Below, one piece after another: positions 59,188 to 64,000 of a stretch of 64,000 nucleotides of DNA. Under the pieces are notes generated by a model. It did not search any database and had not been told where the DNA came from. It saw only the letters and a list, made by a program, of their open reading frames with translations. The position numbers and the translations under genes are program-made. Positions within the stretch are counted from its first letter, which is position 1, and each line of letters opens with the position of its first letter. This stretch comes from Alphaproteobacteria bacterium (GTDB taxonomy: Bacteria; Pseudomonadota; Alphaproteobacteria; Micropepsales; Micropepsaceae), in the NCBI GenBank assembly GCA_947475445.1, contig CANJLC010000002.1, forward strand, positions 62,001 through 126,000, read 5' to 3'.

Positions 59188-61032
59188 TCAATCCTTGACC
59201 AGGGGGATCAGCATGTTGGCCGCCAGTTCCTCGCGCGACAGGAAGGGCGCCATGTCTTCCAGGGGCGAGGTGACCATGCGGCCGTCATCCAGGCGGCGCG
59301 AGGCCAGCTTGGGCGCGAATTGCTGGGACTTGTCGATCATCACTTCGCAGATCTGCGGGCCGGGAGAGGACAGCGTGTCCTTGATGGCCTGCTCCATGTC
59401 GTCATGGCTGGAGGTGCGGCGCACGCCGAAGCCCAGCACTTCGCCCAGCTTGAGGAAGTCGGGGAAGGTGACGCCGCTTTCGGGGCCGCAGCCCACCACA
59501 TTGTCCGGGAAATAATTCTGCTGTGTCTGGCGGATGGAGTGATAGCCGGAATTGTTGGTCAGGAAAATCTTCATGGGGATTTTCTCGCCGACGATCGTCT
59601 GCAGTTCCTGCAGGTTCATCATGACGCTGCCGTCGCCGGCAAAACAGATGATGCGTTTTGCCTTTGTGTTGGCATACCAGGCGCCGATGGCGGCGGGCAG
59701 GTCGTAGCCCATCGAGGCGCAGCCGGAGTTGGAGAACAGGCGCTGGCCCTGCTTGATCTGGGCGGTCTGGAACGTCACCACGCAGGCAGTGGCGTCGCCG
59801 GTGACGACGACATCGTCCTTGTCCAGATGCTTCCACACGGTCTCGGCGAAACAATAGGGATTGACCACGCCCTTGGTGTCCCAATATTCCGGCAGGACGG
59901 TGGGGAATTTGGCGACGCGCTCGCGGCACCACGCCAAATACTCTTTTTGCGCTGCGGAGGGCTTGTAGCTCTTCGCTTCCTCTTTCAGCACGGTGAGGAA
60001 GGCCTTGAGTTCGGCATGCACCGGCAGGGCCAGGTGCAGGGTGGGCTTTTCCAGTTCAGCCCGGTCAATGTCCACCATTGCCACCTTGGAAGCGCGGGCG
60101 AAGCTGTCCCAGTTGTAGCTGATCTGGCGGATATTCAGCCGGCAGCCCAAGACCAGCAGGAAGTCGGAATTTTGCACCGCGAAATTGCCGGCGCGGTCGC
60201 CAACCGTGCCAGGCTTGCCGGCATAGAGGGGATTGTCATTGGCCAGCACGTCATGGGCGTTGAAGGCGGTGGCCACCGGCACACCCAGCTGGTTCGCAAC
60301 ATCCAGGAACAGGTCGGCGGCGCCGGCGATGCGCACGCCGGTGCCCGGCAGGATGCAAGGGCTCTTTGATGCGGCCAGCATGTCCAGCACCTTGCGGGCG
60401 GCGTCGCGCAATCCGTCGCCGGTCAGCGCCTTGGTCTCCGTGGGCGTCGCAGCTTCGATGTCGGCGGCATGCTTGATGGGATCAAAGCCTTCCAGCGTGG
60501 TCTCGTCGATATTGCTGCCCTGCACGTCGATCGGCACATCGATCCAGACCGGACCGGGACGGCCATTGACCGACAACCAGAAGGCTTTCTCGATCTCGTA
60601 GCGGATGCGCTTGGGGTCCTGAACGATCACGGCGTATTTGGTGATGCCCCCCACCATGCGCACGATATCGACTTCCTGGTCGCCCAGCTGGCGCAGGCCG
60701 ATGGGGAAATTGTTGGCGATGGTTTCGCGCCGCGCCTGGCCGGACACCACCACCATGGGGATCGAGTCGGTATAGGCGCCGAACACGCCGTTCAGGGCGT
60801 TGATGCCGCCTGGGCCGCTGGTGACGTTGAGCACGGCGGGGCGGCCCAGCAGGCGGGCATAGCCTTCCGCCGCGATGGCGCAGGACTGTTCATGGTGGCA
60901 GCAGACATAGGTGAGCCCCTTGGTGCGCCCGAACGCGTCATTCAGGTGCATGGCGCCGCCGCCTGTTACCAGAAAGACATGCGTGATCCCAAGCCGCGCC
61001 AGGGACTGGGCGATATAGTCGGCCACCCGCAT
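59188..61032 (-). CDS. ThDP-dependent acetolactate synthase-like enzyme
   Basis: The 614-residue protein has three ThDP-enzyme domains. The catalytic Glu is in CCHHEQSCAIAAEGYAR (Glu48), and a central Rossmann-like domain covers about 205-340. The cofactor motif is FAGDGSVMMNLQELQTIVGEKIPMKIFLTNNSGY. It resembles acetolactate synthase large subunits, but there is no small subunit or ilvC nearby. It sits between nucleotide-sugar genes, downstream of a NeuB gene by 32 bases. A YerE-type role, adding a two-carbon unit from pyruvate to CDP-4-keto-3,6-dideoxyglucose, is a reasoned alternative to amino-acid synthesis. Confidence 0.85.
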   Translation of the reverse strand: MRVADYIAQSLARLGITHVFLVTGGGAMHLNDAFGRTKGLTYVCCHHEQSCAIAAEGYARLLGRPAVLNVTSGPGGINALNGVFGAYTDSIPMVVVSGQARRETIANNFPIGLRQLGDQEVDIVRMVGGITKYAVIVQDPKRIRYEIEKAFWLSVNGRPGPVWIDVPIDVQGSNIDETTLEGFDPIKHAADIEAATPTETKALTGDGLRDAARKVLDMLAASKSPCILPGTGVRIAGAADLFLDVANQLGVPVATAFNAHDVLANDNPLYAGKPGTVGDRAGNFAVQNSDFLLVLGCRLNIRQISYNWDSFARASKVAMVDIDRAELEKPTLHLALPVHAELKAFLTVLKEEAKSYKPSAAQKEYLAWCRERVAKFPTVLPEYWDTKGVVNPYCFAETVWKHLDKDDVVVTGDATACVVTFQTAQIKQGQRLFSNSGCASMGYDLPAAIGAWYANTKAKRIICFAGDGSVMMNLQELQTIVGEKIPMKIFLTNNSGYHSIRQTQQNYFPDNVVGCGPESGVTFPDFLKLGEVLGFGVRRTSSHDDMEQAIKDTLSSPGPQICEVMIDKSQQFAPKLASRRLDDGRMVTSPLEDMAPFLSREELAANMLIPLVKD

Positions 61033-61064
61033 TGTGAAGTTACCCCAATATTAGAAAGCCGCGC

Positions 61065-62192
61065 TCAGTTCTTGGAGACGAGACGTGGCGAGTTTGAATC
61101 CAGCGGAATCGGATCGACGCCACGCGCATCAATCAGCTTCTGCAGGTCGGAATTGGACGAATAGGGGCTGTCAATCTCGCGCAGATGGACCGGCGCATCC
61201 TTCTTGATGGGCGAACGGATCACTTCGCCGCGCATCAGTTCGCGGCAGGAGATCTGGCCCTTGAGCAACGGGATGGCGAGATAGACATCCTTGTCGCCCA
61301 GCACATGGCCGGCCGGGAGGTCGGACTTGGCATAGACGCCGCGCACCAGCTGGTCGAGATATTCCACTTCGCGCTTCGGCGGGATGCGCTTGGCGGTGCC
61401 CGGCGCGCCGCACATTTCCTGCGCCTTCTTGAAGGCCTTGAACCACTGGTCAGCCTGTTCGGGCAGGGTGCAATAGGACGAGACCGGCACGCCTTCGTAA
61501 TCAATGTCGATATGACGCTCAAAGGTGCGCGCACCCTTGGCATAGGCGATCATTATCGACTCGTTCCAGCTGGTCATCTCGTGGGTCGAGAAGCCGATCA
61601 CATTGTCGGGATAGCGGTTGTGCAGGAAATCGATCTGGTTGATTTCAATTTCGCTGTCTTCCGAGGGGTAGAGCGAAACGCAATGGTTGAGCGCGAAGGG
61701 AATGTTGCGCTTGTTGAAGAAGCTGATCAGGTCGTCCATGTCGCGCAGGGAGGAGCCGCCGGTGGAGGCGATCACCGGCTTGCCGGTAGAGGCCATCTTT
61801 TCGATTAGCACCCAGTCGCGGATGTCGGAGCTGGCGATCTTGAGGATCTGCACGCCGAATTCGACGCATTTGTCGACTGAGGTTTCGTCGAAGGGCGTCG
61901 CCATGGTGATCATGCCATTGGTGCGCACGGCGTCATTGAGGGTGCGCAGCTGTTCCCAGGTCATGTGGGTAGCCAGGGTCTTCTTGATGTAGCGCACATC
62001 CTCGCGATTGCGATGGTCCTTGTGCACGAAGCTGTCGACGTCGCGGAACTGCAGCTTGATGGCGGCGCGCACATTGTTGAAGCGCACCACCTTGGCGAAA
62101 TCATTGACGATCTTCAGGCCGCGCTCGAGCTTGCCCCAGTGATTGTTGGCGAGTTCCAGGACGAACAGGTCTTCAAAAATCGGCGAGCGCAT
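61065..62192 (-). CDS. NeuB-family sialic acid synthase-like protein with SAF domain
   Basis: NeuB enzymes condense phosphoenolpyruvate with an amino sugar (such as ManNAc) to make nonulosonic acids. The 375-residue protein has the TIM-barrel domain (LFVLELANNHWGKLERGLKIV near residue 9; KLQFRDVDSF; IASTGGSSLRDMDDLI; HCVSLYPSEDSEIEI; GFSTHEMTSWN; FERHIDIDYEGVP). A C-terminal SAF/antifreeze domain (about 285-345) has VYAKSDLPAGHVLGDKDV. The usual partners NeuC (epimerase) and NeuA (CMP transferase) are not in the window. A good promoter lies upstream; the ThDP gene follows 32 bases after. Confidence 0.88.
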   Translation of the reverse strand: MRSPIFEDLFVLELANNHWGKLERGLKIVNDFAKVVRFNNVRAAIKLQFRDVDSFVHKDHRNREDVRYIKKTLATHMTWEQLRTLNDAVRTNGMITMATPFDETSVDKCVEFGVQILKIASSDIRDWVLIEKMASTGKPVIASTGGSSLRDMDDLISFFNKRNIPFALNHCVSLYPSEDSEIEINQIDFLHNRYPDNVIGFSTHEMTSWNESIMIAYAKGARTFERHIDIDYEGVPVSSYCTLPEQADQWFKAFKKAQEMCGAPGTAKRIPPKREVEYLDQLVRGVYAKSDLPAGHVLGDKDVYLAIPLLKGQISCRELMRGEVIRSPIKKDAPVHLREIDSPYSSNSDLQKLIDARGVDPIPLDSNSPRLVSKN

Positions 62193-62204
62193 CGGGCCTC
62201 ATGA

Positions 62205-62221
62205 GGGAACCTCAGGTTCCC
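62205..62221. repeat. 17-base palindrome in the NeuB leader
   Basis: GGGAACCT-C-AGGTTCCC lies between the putative NeuB promoter and its ATG. It would form an 8-base hairpin in the leader RNA or serve as a protein site. It resembles the hairpin at 7075-7097. Confidence 0.6.
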
Positions 62222-62247
62222 GCTGGGTTGTTGCTTTGGAGGAAATC

Positions 62248-62276
62248 TTATTATCAGGGGGTTTCAGGATTCACAA
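62248..62276 (-). promoter_or_regulatory. Putative promoter of the NeuB-ThDP operon
   Basis: On the minus strand TTGTGA, 17 bases, TAATAA, placing the start of transcription near 62241, about 49 bases before the NeuB ATG. Confidence 0.55.
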
Positions 62277-62283
62277 GTGTGAA
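62270..62283. promoter_or_regulatory. Operator-like palindrome over the NeuB -35
   Basis: TTCACA-AG-TGTGAA is a perfect 6+6 dyad covering the TTGTGA -35 element, between the divergent NeuB and SDR genes. Its protein partner is unknown. Confidence 0.45.
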
Positions 62284-62361
62284 CTGTGGTAACATCCCTG
62301 GCTTTTCCCCAGACTTTCCCCGCTTTTGGCGGTTTTTTGCGCCCATGGTAGAGAGCCGGTA

Positions 62362-63288
62362 ATGGCCCATCTGGATGATTGCAATTTCGTGGTGACGGGT
62401 GCTACCGGATGGCTGGGCAGGGCCAGCTTGGGCGCGCTGGAAGCGCGGCTGGGCGACGCCTTTGCAGCGCGCGTTTTCGCCTATGCCACCAAGGATGGAC
62501 AGACCAGCCTGCAATCGGGCCGGATTGTGCGGTACGGCGCTCTGAATGCGATCAGCGAACTGCCGCCGGCGCGCTATGCGGTGCTGCATTGCGCCTTTCT
62601 GGGCAAGGAGCGCGTCGCGGATATGCCGCTCGGCGATTACGTGCAGTTGAACGCGGCGATTTCCGAGCAAGTCTGTGACGCCGCCCGCAGGATAAAGGCG
62701 CAGGCCTTGTTCGTGCCTTCGTCGGGCGCGGTTTATGCGAAAGACCGTATGCTGGAAACGGACATCGGCAAAAATCCCTATGGCGTTATGAAGCTGAAGG
62801 ATGAGGCACGGTTCACCCGCCTGGCGGAGGAATTGCAATGCCCCTTGCTGGTGGCGCGGGTCTTCAATGTCGCGGGGCCTTACATGAACAAGACCACGTC
62901 CTATGCGCTAGGCTCCATCCTGGAGGATGTGGCCCACCATCGCCCGGTACGGATCCGGGCGGCGCAGCGCATCATCCGGTCCTACAGCCATGTCATGGAC
63001 CTGATGGAGCTGGTGCTGGCCATGCTGGACGAGGGTGCCGCCAATCCGGTGTGGTTCGACACGGCGGGCGAGCGGGAAATCGAAGTTGGAGAGCTGGCGC
63101 GCCTGGTGCTGGATCTGCTGGGACACAAGGCGGGCGCGATTGAGCGCCCCGCACTTGATTCCACACTGCCGGACAATCGCTATGTGGGCGACGGCACAGC
63201 GATGCGGATGCTTGCAGCGCGGCACGACATCACCCTGCGGCCGCTGTCGGCGCAGATCGCGGACACGGCATCCTTCCTGGCAGGCTGA
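62362..63288 (+). CDS. Extended SDR, NAD-dependent sugar epimerase/reductase-like
   Basis: The 308-residue protein has the cofactor motif NFVVTGATGWLGRASL near residue 8, a central FVPSSGAVYAKD with catalytic Ser, and YGVMKLKDE with the Tyr-x3-Lys pair. The substrate-binding half has LLVARVFNVAGPY and IIRSYSHVMDLMELVLAML. The pattern fits sugar-nucleotide reductases such as CDP-abequose/paratose synthase or YerF as well as epimerases; sequence alone does not choose. Because rfbFGH needs a closing C4 reductase, this is the natural candidate in the window. ATG 62362 is used over the longer track ORF. Confidence 0.82.
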   Translation: MAHLDDCNFVVTGATGWLGRASLGALEARLGDAFAARVFAYATKDGQTSLQSGRIVRYGALNAISELPPARYAVLHCAFLGKERVADMPLGDYVQLNAAISEQVCDAARRIKAQALFVPSSGAVYAKDRMLETDIGKNPYGVMKLKDEARFTRLAEELQCPLLVARVFNVAGPYMNKTTSYALGSILEDVAHHRPVRIRAAQRIIRSYSHVMDLMELVLAMLDEGAANPVWFDTAGEREIEVGELARLVLDLLGHKAGAIERPALDSTLPDNRYVGDGTAMRMLAARHDITLRPLSAQIADTASFLAG

Positions 63289-63291
63289 CGC

Positions 63292-64000
63292 CTATCTCTT
63301 GCGGATCAGGAAACGCCCGTTCACGCCTGTGTCCCAGGCTTTGTAGCCCTGATCGACCTGGTCCTGCGCGCAATCCAACAATTCCAGACCATCGATGGAT
63401 TCCACAAGTTTCTGCATTCCCAGAATGTCGAATTTGTTGATGTGCTCGTGAATCAGGATAGGAGTGTCGACGATGCGGTGCGCGAAATCATTGCGCATCC
63501 GCGTATCCAGCTCATGCGGCACTTCGATGTACATCAGTCCGCCATGCACAAGAAAATCCCTGGCTTCCAGGACCATCGCCCGCGGATTTCCCACATGTTC
63601 CAGCACATGCATGCAGGCCAAAAAGGCATATGTTTCTTTGGAAGGGGATGCGGTCTTCGATACCCTGGTCTGTCCGACCGTAGCGTGCAGGGCAACGTCG
63701 GAGGGCTCGAAAATTTCGATGCTGCTGAATGTTTCGTACATGAACGGCGTCAGGAAGCGGCCGTCGCTGCCGCCATAATCGAGCGCCACGCCGCCCGCAA
63801 AATGGGCTGCATTTTTGCGCAGGAACGCATCCGCCGCTTTGTTGCGGTTGATGATCTCCAGGGGGTGATCTCCGATATTCCGGGCCAGCTTGGCATAGCT
63901 GGGCTCGACGGATACGCGGTCGCGGTTGTAGCTCTTGGAGCGATAGTCGCGGTAGAGCCCTTGCAAATCTTCGAAGGAATATTCATGCGATGGCGTAATG
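63292..64000 (-). CDS. Class I SAM methyltransferase, 5' end cut by window
   Basis: The frame is open to the last base, and the residues before the track's TTG at 63966 (PSHEYSFEDLQ) read naturally into YRDYRSKSYNRDRV, so the true start lies beyond the window. The core has VALDYGGSDGRFLTPFM as SAM motif I, IEIFEPSDVALHA, LACMHVLEHVGNPRAM and VHGGLMYIEVPHEL. The truncated N-terminus may hold a zinc ribbon, as in the related protein at 37856. It is convergent with the SDR, three bases apart. Confidence 0.8.
   Translation of the reverse strand, partial: ITPSHEYSFEDLQGLYRDYRSKSYNRDRVSVEPSYAKLARNIGDHPLEIINRNKAADAFLRKNAAHFAGGVALDYGGSDGRFLTPFMYETFSSIEIFEPSDVALHATVGQTRVSKTASPSKETYAFLACMHVLEHVGNPRAMVLEARDFLVHGGLMYIEVPHELDTRMRNDFAHRIVDTPILIHEHINKFDILGMQKLVESIDGLELLDCAQDQVDQGYKAWDTGVNGRFLIRKR

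Noticed and set aside
62207-62219. GAAC...GTTC palindrome as a LexA site
   Set aside because: Alphaproteobacterial LexA sites are direct repeats with a seven-base gap. This inverted form with a five-base gap fits neither that nor the Gram-positive type.
36083-64000. Insertion sequences or CRISPR arrays in the glycan region
   Set aside because: No transposase ORF, terminal inverted repeats or regular spaced repeats were seen.

Overview
The window is a GC-rich, gene-dense bacterial chromosome segment and almost certainly comes from an alphaproteobacterium. Supporting signs are the gene orders pepA-holC...ABC-F...ndk...purN-purM/DUF2066-hdaA-ppk-ppx, tatABC-serS-surE-LytM-DUF815-yajC-secD and uvrA/ssb-gyrA-coaD-ppi...queA-tgt, the direct-repeat LexA box GAAC-N7-GAAC, TrmFO, a short Hda, and the DUF815 and DUF2066 families. 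LPS-type outer membrane genes (lpxD) agree with this. I cannot name the genus from sequence alone. No insertion sequence, phage, CRISPR array or rRNA gene is visible. There is one tRNA (Lys, anticodon TTT). No gap without a gene exceeds about 215 bases.

Bases 1-15.3 kb hold housekeeping genes: a 5'-truncated leucyl aminopeptidase, the chi subunit of DNA polymerase III, a membrane TPR protein, lipid A acyltransferase LpxD, an ABC-F ATPase, a secreted protein, Ndk, an SDR oxidoreductase, purM-purN, a DUF2066 secreted protein with the replication regulator HdaA, and the polyphosphate pair ppk-ppx. A 130-base stretch after ndk is nearly all hairpins.

Bases 15.4-28.1 kb hold export and envelope genes: TatABC, an orphan histidine kinase, SerS, SurE, a degenerate LytM lipoprotein, a DUF815 ATPase, YajC-SecD (without SecF), a PuuD-type membrane protein, an NDUFAF6-like pseudo-synthase, TrmFO and two small or unknown membrane proteins. 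Bases 28.1-36.1 kb hold uvrA and ssb, divergent around a LexA box, then a lipoprotein protease, gyrA, coaD and a cyclophilin.

From 36.1 kb the window is dominated by surface-glycan genes. A six-gene minus-strand operon of lower GC (GT39, two methyltransferases, GT2, polysaccharide deacetylase, GNAT), manC and a WbpE-like aminotransferase sit between ppi and queA-tgt, genes that are normally close together. After tgt come a WbaP/WcaJ-type initiating sugar-phosphate transferase, methyltransferases, the tRNA, a membrane-anchored sugar dehydrogenase-cytochrome c fusion, a CgeB-like glycosyltransferase, rfbFGH for CDP-4-keto-3,6-dideoxyglucose, a HAD phosphatase, a FkbM methyltransferase, an acetolactate-synthase-like ThDP enzyme, a NeuB-family synthase, an SDR and a methyltransferase cut by the window edge.

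The most interesting inference is that rfbFGH, the ThDP enzyme and the SDR together could build a C4-branched 3,6-dideoxyhexose of the yersiniose type. WbaP/WcaJ would start the repeat unit, and up to seven methyltransferases could decorate it.
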